Shown one piece after another: positions 9,437 to 18,109 of a stretch of 64,000 bases of DNA. The stretch spans positions 101,580 to 165,579 of the forward strand of contig CAZGMK010000006.1 of assembly GCA_964526835.1 (NCBI GenBank). The letters run 5' to 3'. The notes under the pieces are model-generated. The model was not told the origin of the DNA and did no database searches. It saw only the letters and a list, made by a program, of their open reading frames with translations. The first letter of the stretch is position 1. Each line of letters opens with the position of its first letter. The position numbers were made by a program, and so were the translations under genes. Source of the DNA: DAOSXA01 sp964526835. Lineage in GTDB: Bacteria > Zixibacteria > MSB-5A5 > GN15 > FEB-12.

Positions 9437-10623
9437 TGACTTCGCCCGATAACTATGCCGGAGAAGGTCTGATTGACGTGTATGGAATTGAACTGCTCTC
9501 CATATGAGTGGAAGCCGATTGCCCGATGGCTCGACAGAATGGCGCCCACGTCCTCGGTCAGGTCCTTCTCCAGCACTTCCAGGCGTCTCAGGACACACTC
9601 ACAGGTGATGATGAGCTGAGGATCCGGGATCTCCTGAGTAGCCTTCTCCAGGGCCTGATTGAGATTCCTCACCAGATCTACACCCTGCCCCATCGTGAGC
9701 ACCAAGCCGGTATCTATGGCGCAATAGAAGGTCAGGCTGTTGTCAGGGTTGCGTCGCTGGATTGATCGGACGAACTGCTCGCCGCCGATTCTGAGCATGA
9801 CCGGATGAGCCGAGAAGACCGATGGGCCGAGGTCATCGAGCGAGCACCCTACCAGGTCAGCATAGGCCCGGGCCGCCGGCAGGCCGTTTATCTCGAACAC
9901 CGTGCGAGTCTTCGGGTCGGACTCGGTGATTACCAGCTTCTGCTTCGTCGGCTCGAAATGCTGCGTCTTGAATGTTCTAGTCGGCAGATTTGTCAGACAC
10001 ACGGTCAGGACGGCGGCGTTGCTCAGGAATGCGCCGTCGTGCAGAATGTGCGTGCGTTCGAAGCACATGTCGTCTCCCGCTGAACCTCCCACGATTGGAA
10101 TATCACCAAGGGCGTTGTACAGGTGAGCGACCACCTCCTCCTCTTTGACCGATAGGCCATCGATCAGCAGAAGGCCAAAGGCATGGAGCTCAGGATCGCC
10201 TTTGCTGGCCTCAGCTATCCTCCGTCGGATGCTCTCGCTCACTTCGCCCAGCTCGGCGATATCAATACGATCCAGGTCGGGAATCAGCGTCACGAGTGAT
10301 GTGAATTCGCGCGCGGGCAGCGTGAAGCCGCTAATTGAGCCGTCGCTGTATCCATTCGGCGTGATTTCGCCGGCGGTAGTGCACCCGATTACAGGCGCCT
10401 TGCCGAACTGTCTCTGAAGGTTCCTGGCCAGCGAACCGAGGTCATAGCGGGAAGAGGTGAAGAGTATGGTCAGGTCATCCTGGCCCGGCGATAGTTCTCG
10501 GGCGAGTTCGGCGACAGCGGCATCTTCGTTTCTCGCTGTGGAGACGGCCCTGGCTATGGCGCTGCCGCGAGTTGAGACAGAACTATGGATCACGATACAT
10601 TCACTCCTGTTTTCTGCAGTCAT
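9433..10623 (-). CDS. FIST domain sensor protein
   Basis: A 396-residue protein with a FIST_N domain (about 35-230; LTILFTSSRYDLGSLARNL, VIGCTTAGEITPNGY) and a FIST_C domain (about 235-380). FIST is a predicted small-ligand sensory module (F-box and intracellular signal transduction) often linked to histidine kinases, cyclic-di-GMP enzymes or chemotaxis receptors. Here it lies directly upstream of, and overlaps by ATGA, a hybrid kinase, so the two probably form one sensory unit with FIST supplying ligand detection. The ligand cannot be read from sequence. The ribosome binding site is weak. Confidence 0.9.
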   Translation of the reverse strand: MTAENRSECIVIHSSVSTRGSAIARAVSTARNEDAAVAELARELSPGQDDLTILFTSSRYDLGSLARNLQRQFGKAPVIGCTTAGEITPNGYSDGSISGFTLPAREFTSLVTLIPDLDRIDIAELGEVSESIRRRIAEASKGDPELHAFGLLLIDGLSVKEEEVVAHLYNALGDIPIVGGSAGDDMCFERTHILHDGAFLSNAAVLTVCLTNLPTRTFKTQHFEPTKQKLVITESDPKTRTVFEINGLPAARAYADLVGCSLDDLGPSVFSAHPVMLRIGGEQFVRSIQRRNPDNSLTFYCAIDTGLVLTMGQGVDLVRNLNQALEKATQEIPDPQLIITCECVLRRLEVLEKDLTEDVGAILSSHRAIGFHSYGEQFNSIHVNQTFSGIVIGRSQ

Positions 10624-10774
10624 CTGCCCGGATTGCGCTCTGCGACTGCCGTTCCCCCACTCAGTGCGCTCAAACCAATGCAGCCCATCGAGTCGAAAAC
10701 AATGAGCCGGTGACTTGTCGCACCTAAGTGCACTTTCATAGTATTATCGTCCTGTTGCGCGGATAGGTTGATAG

Positions 10775-11071
10775 CTAACCGACGTCCCGGCCGTTATTGT
10801 TGTCGGTGGATCGGATGGAGGTGGGGTTGGTATAGATGATCCTGAAGTCTGCCCCGACAGCCAGGCAAGTGTCGGGCGAAGCCTCCAGCTCCTCTGGGTC
10901 GAGAACATGGAGCAGTCTCCGGGCTGCCTGCGATACCGGCGTTCGAGTCTCGATTTTGAGCTCAAATCCAACCGGGCAATGGCTGAACGGCCTCCCCGAC
11001 CACTTAATCGGCTGTCGCGGCCGGCTTCTCCACGGTGGAACAGCTTCCAAAAGCTGTTGCTGTACAAACAT
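10775..11071 (-). pseudogene. Possible PAS-domain gene remnant
   Basis: A 98-codon minus-strand open frame. Its second half reads LDPEELEASPDTCLAVGAD then FRIIYTNPTS, which resembles the first strand, turn and second strand of a PAS domain (compare ELLEASPDAVIVVDADGRI in typical PAS starts), but it stops before the rest of the fold. The N-terminal half shows no recognisable pattern and there is no good ribosome binding site. It may be a decayed sensor gene upstream of the FIST-kinase pair or a chance resemblance. Confidence 0.25.
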
Positions 11072-11107
11072 CTATGCACAAATATGGGCCCCGGGCCAAT
11101 CCACTTC

Positions 11108-11136
11108 TTGCGATAAACAAAACACTGTACTATCTT
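11108..11136 (+). promoter_or_regulatory. Candidate sigma70-type promoter for smg
   Basis: TTGCGA (11108-11113), 17-base spacer, TATCTT (11131-11136). Predicted transcription start is about 28 bases before the smg ATG. Moderate match to consensus. Confidence 0.35.
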
Positions 11137-11170
11137 CCGGCCAGAGTCGATATTCAGGTATGGAGTGTCA

Positions 11171-11641
11171 ATGAGCGAGAGAATCCTCGAAATAGTCATC
11201 TTCCTGATGGATTACATGCGAACCCATCAGGAGCAATTATCGGATTCCGACAATTTCTCGGGTACCCTGAGAAATATGGGGTACACCGACAGTGAGATAT
11301 CGTCGGCATATTTCTGGTTGCTCAACCGTTTCGACCACGCTCCCGAGGAACTCTTTGCCGACTTTCCTGCGATCAGCCATTCCACCAGAATTCTGACTGA
11401 GTCCGAACGGACGCAGCTCACGACTGAAGCCCATGGCCTGTTGCTTAAGCTGCAGCAATTGTCCCTTATCGATGAAGAGGATGTCGAGACGATCCTGGAG
11501 CGTCTGACCCTCTTTGGCGCCGAGCCGGTCAGCGCCGAGCAGATCAAGCTGGTGGCATCATCAATCGTCTTTGGCGACCTGGAGGAATTCGCCGATTTCG
11601 ACTTCACTGCGCGACCCGGCAAGTCCCTGCTGATCAACTGA
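11171..11641 (+). CDS. smg: Smg/DUF494 family protein
   Basis: A 156-residue protein of the Smg (DUF494) family, found beside topoisomerase/dprA or protein-processing genes in many bacteria and of unknown biochemical role. MSERILEIVIFLMDYMR opens the family, with the GYTDSEISSAYFWL block and a helical C-terminal half (LIDEEDVETILERL). ATG at 11171 is preferred because GGAG at 11162-11165 is ideally spaced; a GTG at 11165 is the alternative. It ends 14 bases before coaBC. Confidence 0.85.
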   Translation: MSERILEIVIFLMDYMRTHQEQLSDSDNFSGTLRNMGYTDSEISSAYFWLLNRFDHAPEELFADFPAISHSTRILTESERTQLTTEAHGLLLKLQQLSLIDEEDVETILERLTLFGAEPVSAEQIKLVASSIVFGDLEEFADFDFTARPGKSLLIN

Positions 11642-11655
11642 ACGGCGGTTCTGCC

Positions 11656-12867
11656 ATGGCTTTTGACGGCCACAAAATCACACTGGGATTGACGGGGGGA
11701 ATAGCCTGTTACAAGGTCCCGTACCTGGTTCGATCCCTGGTCGCCGACCGGGCGCTGGTTCAGGTCGTCATGACTCGTGCAGCCTGCAGGTTCATTACAC
11801 CTTTGACTCTTGAGACAGTCTCGGGCCGACCGGTGGCCGTTGATATGTTCGAGGAAGGCGGGTTTGTGGGGACCCGTCATATAGATCTGGCCCAGGCCTG
11901 CGACCTGCTGGTCATTGCACCGGCCACAGCGAATTTCCTCGGGAAGGCAGCCAACGGAATAGCCGACGACCTGCTGACTACGGTCTTCTGCGCCGCCCGG
12001 AAACCGGCTCTGATCGCGCCCGCAATGAACCCTCACATGTGGGGTAATCCGTCCGTGCAGCGCAATGTCGCATTCCTGCGAGATCAGGGGCATCACTTCG
12101 TGGGTCCTGATTCCGGTGAGATGGCCTGCGAAGCCTCGGGAGTGGGCCGCATGTCCGAGCCGGAGCAGATTCATGGGGCGATCGTGGAGCTTCTCGGCGC
12201 AATCGAGCAGAAGAGTCTGGTCGGTAAGCGAGTAGTTGTGACCGCCGGGCCAACCCGTGAGGCCATCGATCCGGTCCGTTATATCAGCAATCATTCGTCC
12301 GGCAAAATGGGTTACGCCATCGCCGATGCAGCGGCGGAGGCCGGGGCGGATGTAGTACTGATAACCGGACCCACGAGCCTCACGCCGCCGGCCGGGGTCA
12401 GGATTGCACGGTTCACGACTACCGATCAATTGCACCGGGCGGTTCAGGACGAATTTGGTCAAGCCGATTGCCTGGTTATGGCTGCCGCCCCCTCGGATTA
12501 CCGGCCGGCCGACGTCGGAGAAGGGAAAATCAAGCGGCGGGAGACGCCGCTGGAACTGAAGCTGCTGCCGACCCCCGATATCCTCAAGTCGATTGCGGAG
12601 CACAAAAGCCCGGAGCAGGTGGTGATCGGCTTCGCCCTGGAAACTAATGATGGGGTGACCAATGCCCGCCGTAAACTGGCTGACAAGCATCTCGACCTGA
12701 TTGTGCTGAACGAAGTCGGCCCGGGGCGTGCCTTCGACAGCGATACGAACGAGGTGACCGTACTCGACCCAGATGGTGAACCCGAGGTGTGGCCGCCGGC
12801 GCTGAAGACGGCGTTGGCGCGGAAGCTGATAGATCGAATTGCGCATTTACTCGCCGACCGGACTTGA
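11656..12867 (+). CDS. coaBC: Phosphopantothenoylcysteine decarboxylase / phosphopantothenate-cysteine ligase
   Basis: The 403-residue bifunctional coenzyme A biosynthesis enzyme (Dfp). The N-terminal CoaC flavoprotein domain (about 1-180) has GGIACYK, the active-site His in TRHIDLAQ, the PAMNPHMW motif and the substrate-recognition Cys in GEMACEASGVGRM. The C-terminal CoaB domain (about 190-400) has VTAGPTREAIDPVRYISN, HSSGKMGYAIA and the CTP-site region VIGFALETND. Length is typical. It lies between smg and a uracil-DNA glycosylase gene, as in other bacteria where dfp neighbours DNA-repair genes. Confidence 0.97.
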   Translation: MAFDGHKITLGLTGGIACYKVPYLVRSLVADRALVQVVMTRAACRFITPLTLETVSGRPVAVDMFEEGGFVGTRHIDLAQACDLLVIAPATANFLGKAANGIADDLLTTVFCAARKPALIAPAMNPHMWGNPSVQRNVAFLRDQGHHFVGPDSGEMACEASGVGRMSEPEQIHGAIVELLGAIEQKSLVGKRVVVTAGPTREAIDPVRYISNHSSGKMGYAIADAAAEAGADVVLITGPTSLTPPAGVRIARFTTTDQLHRAVQDEFGQADCLVMAAAPSDYRPADVGEGKIKRRETPLELKLLPTPDILKSIAEHKSPEQVVIGFALETNDGVTNARRKLADKHLDLIVLNEVGPGRAFDSDTNEVTVLDPDGEPEVWPPALKTALARKLIDRIAHLLADRT

Positions 12868-12892
12868 TTCCAGAGCAGCCATCTGCTAATTT
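12864..12892 (+). promoter_or_regulatory. Candidate sigma70-type promoter for the udg-dnaB-mla-radA run
   Basis: TTGATT (12864-12869), 17-base spacer, TAATTT (12887-12892), followed by GGTGGAG and the ATG at 12913. The -35 overlaps the end of coaBC. Predicted leader is about 14 bases. Confidence 0.35.
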
Positions 12893-12912
12893 AATAGTTT
12901 GGTGGAGAATTT

Positions 12913-13701
12913 ATGGAAAACGATCCCGTCGGACTGGACGAATTGCTGCGCCGGGCGCTGAGGGCGCAAGTTGACCTGGGATTGTCCGAGGTGATCCTGG
13001 AACCCCCCGATGTGGTCCCCCAGGAGGCGCGAAAGCTCAGTCCGGGTTCGGAGGGCCGAACCGGTGAGTGTCCCTCTGTCCAGCCGACAGTCGACACGGA
13101 CCTGTTTGGAGGACCAATGCCTGATGCCATCGGACAGACGCGTTACACATCGCTCGAAGAGCACTATCGCGACATCTGCAATTGCACCAGGTGCCGCCTG
13201 TCAGAGAGTCGCAACAAGTTTGTCTACGGTACCGGCGACCCGCAGGCCGATCTGCTGTTGGTCGGAGAAGGTCCCGGTCAGCGCGAGGACGAGCTGGGGG
13301 AGCCGTTCGTGGGTCGGGCCGGTCAGCTTCTGGACAAGATACTGGCGGCTATCGACTTCACGCGCGAGCAGGTGTACATCGCCAACATGGTCAAGTGTCG
13401 CCCGCCGGGCAATCGGGACCCGCAGCCCGATGAGATGGAGACCTGCCGGCCATACCTGGATGAGCAGATAGCACTGATACGGCCGAAGATGATTTGCGCC
13501 CTGGGGCGGGTCGCTGGTCAGGCGCTGCTTCAGACCAAAACGCCATTGGGCAAGCTGCGGGGGCGCTTCCACGATTTGAAGGGTATCCCGGTTCTGGTGA
13601 CCTATCACCCCGCGGCTCTGCTGCGTTTTCCCAACTACAAGCGGCCGACCTGGGAGGACATGCAGATGCTGCGTGGCAAGTACGATGAGTTGGCGGGCTA
13701 G
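12913..13701 (+). CDS. Type 4 uracil-DNA glycosylase (iron-sulfur)
   Basis: A 262-residue family 4 uracil-DNA glycosylase that removes uracil from DNA in base excision repair. The first about 80 residues are a variable linker; the catalytic domain follows. Cluster cysteines are in CNCTRCRLS, VKCRPPGNRDP and METCRPYL; motif A is GEGPGQREDELGEPFVGRAG and the DNA-leucine-loop motif is VTYHPAALLR with catalytic-site His. The ribosome binding site GGTGGAG precedes the ATG. dnaB starts five bases after its stop, linking repair and replication genes. Confidence 0.94.
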   Translation: MENDPVGLDELLRRALRAQVDLGLSEVILEPPDVVPQEARKLSPGSEGRTGECPSVQPTVDTDLFGGPMPDAIGQTRYTSLEEHYRDICNCTRCRLSESRNKFVYGTGDPQADLLLVGEGPGQREDELGEPFVGRAGQLLDKILAAIDFTREQVYIANMVKCRPPGNRDPQPDEMETCRPYLDEQIALIRPKMICALGRVAGQALLQTKTPLGKLRGRFHDLKGIPVLVTYHPAALLRFPNYKRPTWEDMQMLRGKYDELAG

Positions 13702-13706
13702 CGAGG

Positions 13707-15134
13707 ATGGCATATCGTCAGCAGGACAAGGAGAAGATTCTTCGCGAACCGCAGGCGCCTGAAGCCGAGCAAGCCGTCCTGGGAGCTCTGATGCGGTCGG
13801 AGTCGGCGCTCCACCAGGCGCTCGAACTGATCGACTCCGAGGAACATTTCCATGATCGTCGTCACCGCCTCGTCTTCCGGGCAATCCTCGAGCTCTACGA
13901 TCGCAATGAGCCGGTGGACATAACCACTGTCGCCGAAGTCCTGTCCCGCAAGGACGCCCTGGCGAAGGCCGGCGGGCGCGTCTACCTGGTTGACCTTGTG
14001 GAATCGGTTTCGTCGACCGCCAATGTCGCCGCCCATGCCCGCATCGTGATGGAGAAATCCATCCTGAGACACCTCATCAGCAGTTCGGAGTCCATCATAT
14101 CCGATTGCTATGCGGGTAATCGGGAAGTCTCAGATCTGCTGGACTTCGCCGAAAGCAGTATCTTTCGCATCGCCCAGACGCGAGATCGCAAGGGTTTCCT
14201 TTCGCTGAAGGACCTGATTCCGACGACGTTCGAGCAGATCGAGGAGATGCAGTCGCGTGATACATCGCTTTTGGGCATCCCCACCGGTTTCTCTCAGCTC
14301 GATCTGATGACTAACGGCATGCACGCCGGCGAACTGATCATCGTGGCGGGTCGGCCCTCGATGGGCAAGTCCGCTCTGGTCATGAATATCGCCGAGCATA
14401 TGGCGGTCGAGCACAAGAAGAAAGTGGGGGTGTTCTCGCTGGAGATGTCCTGCGAGCAGTTGGCCATTCGCATGCTCTGCGGAAGGGCCAAAGTGTCACA
14501 GCAGAAACTGCGGGCAGGCAGGCTGACCGACGAGGAATGGCAGCGACTGACCAGAGCGGCCTCGCTATCGGAGGCGGACATATTCATAGATGATTCGCCC
14601 GCTCTGTCCACCCTGGAGATGAAGGCGAAGGCACGACGACTCCAGTCCAACCAGGGTCTCGACGTCCTGCTCGTGGATTACATACAGATGATGGCCGGAT
14701 CGGGCAGGTTCGAGAATCGCCAGCAGGAGATGTCGAGCATTTCTCGCAACCTGAAGGCGTTGGCCAAGGAACTGCAGGTGCCCGTGATCGCATGTTCGCA
14801 GTTATCCCGAATGGTTGAGCAACGGGGCGGGGACAAGAAGCCCCAGCTTTCGGACCTTCGTGAATCGGGGGCCATCGAGCAGGACGCCGATGTGGTTATG
14901 TTTGTCTATCGCCCGGAGTTGTATTATGCTCACACGGAAAAGACCGATCCTAAGTACAAGGAAGTAGAGGGCAAGGCGGAACTGATTCTGGCCAAGCAAC
15001 GCAACGGTCCGACCGGGCTGATTCATCTGGCGTTTGTGAAGGAGTTCTCCCGTTTCGAAAATCTGTCCTTCCGACCCGATGAGTTGCCTCCGGAGGCTGA
15101 GCCGGTAGACAGTTCCGATCTGCCGCCATTCTAA
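13707..15134 (+). CDS. dnaB: Replicative DNA helicase
   Basis: The 475-residue hexameric 5'-3' helicase of the replication fork. The N-terminal domain (LREPQAPEAEQAVLGALM onward, about 1-150) binds primase, a linker helix follows, and the RecA-like domain has Walker A GRPSMGKSAL, KVGVFSLEMSCEQLAIRM (H1a), Walker B DVLLVDYIQMM, IACSQLSRMVEQR and the arginine-finger region. The C-terminus is acidic and proline-rich. Length is standard; no intein is present. Confidence 0.98.
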   Translation: MAYRQQDKEKILREPQAPEAEQAVLGALMRSESALHQALELIDSEEHFHDRRHRLVFRAILELYDRNEPVDITTVAEVLSRKDALAKAGGRVYLVDLVESVSSTANVAAHARIVMEKSILRHLISSSESIISDCYAGNREVSDLLDFAESSIFRIAQTRDRKGFLSLKDLIPTTFEQIEEMQSRDTSLLGIPTGFSQLDLMTNGMHAGELIIVAGRPSMGKSALVMNIAEHMAVEHKKKVGVFSLEMSCEQLAIRMLCGRAKVSQQKLRAGRLTDEEWQRLTRAASLSEADIFIDDSPALSTLEMKAKARRLQSNQGLDVLLVDYIQMMAGSGRFENRQQEMSSISRNLKALAKELQVPVIACSQLSRMVEQRGGDKKPQLSDLRESGAIEQDADVVMFVYRPELYYAHTEKTDPKYKEVEGKAELILAKQRNGPTGLIHLAFVKEFSRFENLSFRPDELPPEAEPVDSSDLPPF

Positions 15135-15142
15135 GGAAGCCA

Positions 15143-15922
15143 ATGAGATCAGGTCTGGCTGTACTGGGGCGCCGTGGTGTCCTGTTCATTTCCAAGCTTG
15201 GGGGCATTTCCCTGACCCTGGGGCGATTTTTGTATTCTCTGCGAGGGTTTCACCGCTCGCTGGGCGTCTTTGTCGAGCAACTCTATGTCCTGGGAGTGCG
15301 ATCGCTACCGCTGATCGCCATCATCTCGATCTTCGTCGGCGCCGTGTCGGCGTGGCAGGCGGCTTACCAGTTCAAATTTATCGGGGCGCCCCTGAGATAC
15401 CTTGGCCAGGCGGTCGGCAAGGCGGTCGTTATCGAACTGGCGCCTGTCCTTTCAGCCATCGTTTTCGCCGGGCGGGTGGGAGCCGGCATAGCCGCTGAGC
15501 TGGGCACCATGAAAGTAACCGAGCAAATCGATGCTCTCGAAGCGATGGGCATCGATCCGGTCCGCTATCTGATCCAGCCGCGGATTCTGGCCTGCCTGTT
15601 CATGGTCCCGCTGTTGGTTATCTTCTCCAACTTCATAGCCATCATGGGCGGGCTGGCAATTTCGGTGATCGGAGTGAATGTCTCGGTCGAGATGTTCCTC
15701 AACGGTTTCCGCGACTCGTTCAAGCTCGGGGACTTGATCAACGGCCTGATCAAAGCGGCTGTTTTCGGGCTGCTCATCGGCTCCGTCGGCTGTCACGAGG
15801 GATTCAACGCCAGGGGCGGTGCTCAGGGAGTCGGACTGGCCACCACGTCGTCGGTCGTCATTTCATCGGTCCTGGTTCTGATATTCAACTTCATTTTCGC
15901 TGTTATTCTGTTCCGGATTTGA
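15143..15922 (+). CDS. mlaE: MlaE-type ABC transporter permease
   Basis: A 259-residue inner-membrane permease of the Mla/Mce phospholipid transport family, with about five to six hydrophobic segments and the family core AGRVGAGIAAELGTMKVTEQ and IDALEAMGIDPVRYL. It partners with the ATPase that follows one base after its stop. In E. coli MlaFEDB moves phospholipids between inner and outer membranes. An AAGGA site precedes the ATG. No MCE-domain (MlaD) or MlaC gene lies in this window, so the substrate-binding part must be elsewhere. Confidence 0.94.
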   Translation: MRSGLAVLGRRGVLFISKLGGISLTLGRFLYSLRGFHRSLGVFVEQLYVLGVRSLPLIAIISIFVGAVSAWQAAYQFKFIGAPLRYLGQAVGKAVVIELAPVLSAIVFAGRVGAGIAAELGTMKVTEQIDALEAMGIDPVRYLIQPRILACLFMVPLLVIFSNFIAIMGGLAISVIGVNVSVEMFLNGFRDSFKLGDLINGLIKAAVFGLLIGSVGCHEGFNARGGAQGVGLATTSSVVISSVLVLIFNFIFAVILFRI

Positions 15923-15923
15923 T

Positions 15924-16682
15924 ATGAGTGCGCCGCTGATACAGATCGAGCATGTGTACAAGGTCTTCAGCGCCATGGAGGTGCTTCGGGGAGTGAATCT
16001 CGATATCGGGCGAGGCGATTCGGTTGTCATCATCGGGCAGTCCGGCTGCGGAAAATCGGTGTTACTCAAGCACATTATTCGCCTGCTGGAACCCGATCGG
16101 GGACAGGTTATCGTCGACAATTCCAATCTGGCCGACCTCAATTCTCGCGAACTGTCTCTCCTGAGACGCCGTGTGGGCATGCTCTTTCAGTCGGCGGCGC
16201 TGTTCGATTCTCTGACTGTCGAGGAGAATGTGGGGCTGGGGTTGAGGGAGTCCCGTAGGTACGACACCGATGAAATCCATGAACGGGTTATGGACAAGCT
16301 CGGTATGGTGGGGCTCAGGGATGCCGCTCAGAAATACCCGGCCGAGTTGTCGGGCGGAATGCGAAAGCGGGTGGGTCTGGCTCGAGCCATTGCCGAGGAT
16401 CCGGAGATTCTGCTCTATGACGAGCCGACCACGGGGCTCGATCCGATTACATCCGACATGATCAACGATATGATTGTCGAACTGAACGAGAAGCTCAATG
16501 TGACGTCGGTGGCGGTGACCCACGATATGCGTTCCGCCTACAAGATAGCCGATCGAATCGTGATGCTCTACAAGGGCAGGGTGGAAATAGACGGCAGCCC
16601 CGACGAGATCAAGAACACCGATAATGGAGTAGTTCGGCAATTCGTCACCGGCAGCGCTCGGGGGCCGATAAGCGTCAACTGA
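15924..16682 (+). CDS. mlaF: MlaF-type ABC transporter ATP-binding protein
   Basis: The 252-residue ATPase partner of the adjacent MlaE permease. Walker A GQSGCGKSVLLKH, Q-loop MLFQSAALFDSLTV, signature LSGGMRKRVGLARAIA, Walker B EILLYDEPTTGLDP and switch His in VTHDMRSAYKI are all present. The LFQSAALFDSLTVEENV block is typical of Mce/Mla ATPases. Its stop overlaps the radA start (TGATG). Confidence 0.95.
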   Translation: MSAPLIQIEHVYKVFSAMEVLRGVNLDIGRGDSVVIIGQSGCGKSVLLKHIIRLLEPDRGQVIVDNSNLADLNSRELSLLRRRVGMLFQSAALFDSLTVEENVGLGLRESRRYDTDEIHERVMDKLGMVGLRDAAQKYPAELSGGMRKRVGLARAIAEDPEILLYDEPTTGLDPITSDMINDMIVELNEKLNVTSVAVTHDMRSAYKIADRIVMLYKGRVEIDGSPDEIKNTDNGVVRQFVTGSARGPISVN

Positions 16683-18043
16683 TGTCAGCCAAGCCCAGGA
16701 CCAGAACCGCCTACTTCTGCGCCGAATGCGGGGCAGAGCACCCGAAATGGCAGGGGCAGTGCCGGGAATGCAGCCAGTGGAATACGCTGGTTGAGCACAA
16801 GCTTCCGGATCGCAAAGCCCCCGGGAAACGCCGGTCCGAAGCCGTGGCGGTGCGCGTCCCGGATATCGAGACGACGTCAGCCAGAGGTATAAGCAGCGGG
16901 CTGGGCGAGCTCGACCGGGTCCTCGGCGGATCACTGTTGCCCGGCATGACCTTGCTGCTGGGCGGCGAACCCGGCATCGGCAAATCGACTCTGCTGCTGC
17001 AGGCCGCCCAGGCATACTCGGAGCAGGGCCACGGCGTTCTCTATGTCACCGGCGAGGAGTCCCCTGCCCAACTCAAACTGCGCGCGGGCAGGCTGTCCGT
17101 TACGGGGGAAAACGTGTCGGTGCTGAACAGCACTTCGCTTGAGGAAATACTGCCGGTCATCGAGAGAGAGAACCCGTCGGTGTTGATGGTCGATTCGATC
17201 CAGACGGTGGCCAGCCACCAGTTCGACTCGCCGCCCGGCACAGTGGCGCAGGTGCGCGAGGCGGCCTACCAGCTCATCAATGTGGCCAAGGCGCGAGGCA
17301 TGGCTCTGATTCTGGTTGGGCATATCACGAAGGAGGGTATGGTGGCCGGTCCCAAGGTCCTCGAGCACATGGTCGATACGGTCGTCTACTTCGAGGGAGA
17401 TTCGTCGCAGTTGTACCGCATGCTGCGGGCCACTAAGAATCGCTTCGGCTCGATCGCCGAGATCGGCCTGTTCGAGATGTCAGCTGTCGGGCTCATTGAA
17501 GTGACCGATCCCTCTTCGTTGTTTCTTTCAGGACGCGAGGGGCCGCCGCGAACAGGTTCGGTGGTGACTGCGATATGCGAGGGCAACCGGCCGATCTTGG
17601 TGGAAGTTCAGGCGCTGGTCTCAAGGGCCAGTTATGGAACTCCCCAGCGGGTGGCCGGGGGATTGGACAACAAACGCCTGGCCCTGTTGCTGGCCATCCT
17701 GGAGAAACGTTGCGATTACCCAATGTCGGCCAACGATGTCTTCGTATCGGTTGCGGGCGGCCTGCGTCTGGCCGAACCGGGCGTCGACTTGCCGACGCTG
17801 CTGGCCATTGCCTCTTCGCATCTCAACCGCCCCGTCGATCCCTACACCGCCTCGATTGGTGAGGTTGGGCTGAGCGGTGAGGTGCGCGGGGTGACCCTGA
17901 TTGACCGTCGTTTGAAGGAGGCCGCCAAGCTCGGCTTCAAGCGAGCGCTGGTACCGTCGTCCAACGCCTCGCAGGTGGAGTCACCGCCCCTGGAGCTAGT
18001 GGCTGTAGCGTCGATTCAGGAGGCACTGGAGGTGATTGGCTGA
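16682..18043 (+). CDS. radA: DNA repair protein RadA (Sms)
   Basis: A 453-residue RecA-like helicase that processes branched recombination intermediates. The N-terminal zinc finger (CAECGAEHPKWQGQCREC) is followed by Walker A GGEPGIGKSTLLLQ, Walker B VLMVDSIQT, the RadA-specific KNRFG motif (ATKNRFGSIAEIG) and a C-terminal Lon-like domain (DPYTASIGEVGLSGEVRGV). Full length. Translationally coupled to mlaF by overlap. Confidence 0.98.
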   Translation: MSAKPRTRTAYFCAECGAEHPKWQGQCRECSQWNTLVEHKLPDRKAPGKRRSEAVAVRVPDIETTSARGISSGLGELDRVLGGSLLPGMTLLLGGEPGIGKSTLLLQAAQAYSEQGHGVLYVTGEESPAQLKLRAGRLSVTGENVSVLNSTSLEEILPVIERENPSVLMVDSIQTVASHQFDSPPGTVAQVREAAYQLINVAKARGMALILVGHITKEGMVAGPKVLEHMVDTVVYFEGDSSQLYRMLRATKNRFGSIAEIGLFEMSAVGLIEVTDPSSLFLSGREGPPRTGSVVTAICEGNRPILVEVQALVSRASYGTPQRVAGGLDNKRLALLLAILEKRCDYPMSANDVFVSVAGGLRLAEPGVDLPTLLAIASSHLNRPVDPYTASIGEVGLSGEVRGVTLIDRRLKEAAKLGFKRALVPSSNASQVESPPLELVAVASIQEALEVIG

Positions 18044-18074
18044 TAACCCGGTCGGCTGATCGGCCATCCTCTGC

Positions 18075-18103
18075 TTGTCTATTCCATCCGTTCAGACTAT
18101 CAT
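18075..18103 (+). promoter_or_regulatory. Candidate promoter giving a leaderless tgt mRNA
   Basis: TTGTCT (18075-18080), 17-base spacer, TATCAT (18098-18103). The expected start point, six to seven bases after the -10, falls on or next to the tgt ATG at 18110, and no ribosome binding site precedes that ATG. Confidence 0.35.
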
Positions 18104-18109
18104 CTCCCC

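Larger units (their letters stand above)
10624..11170. other. Gap between FIST gene and smg
   Basis: About 550 bases between divergent genes with no convincing complete gene. No tRNA-like structure was seen. It holds a short minus-strand open stretch resembling the start of a PAS domain (10775-11071, listed separately) and, at its right end, a promoter-like site for smg. The promoter of the FIST-kinase operon must lie near 10630-10790, but no clear sigma70 site was found there. Confidence 0.5.

Noticed and set aside
9437..9598. 54-codon N-terminal extension of the hybrid kinase
   Set aside because: It lies entirely inside the FIST gene; the ATGA overlap at 9433-9436 is a better start.
10744..11199. 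151-codon minus-strand open frame in the FIST-smg gap
   Set aside because: Arg/Ser-rich, no family pattern and no ribosome binding site; only the other frame (10775-11071) has any domain resemblance.
11227..12846. 539-codon minus-strand open frame opposite smg and coaBC
   Set aside because: Its length reflects GC-rich codon bias; the protein has no domain pattern, and both plus-strand genes are certain.
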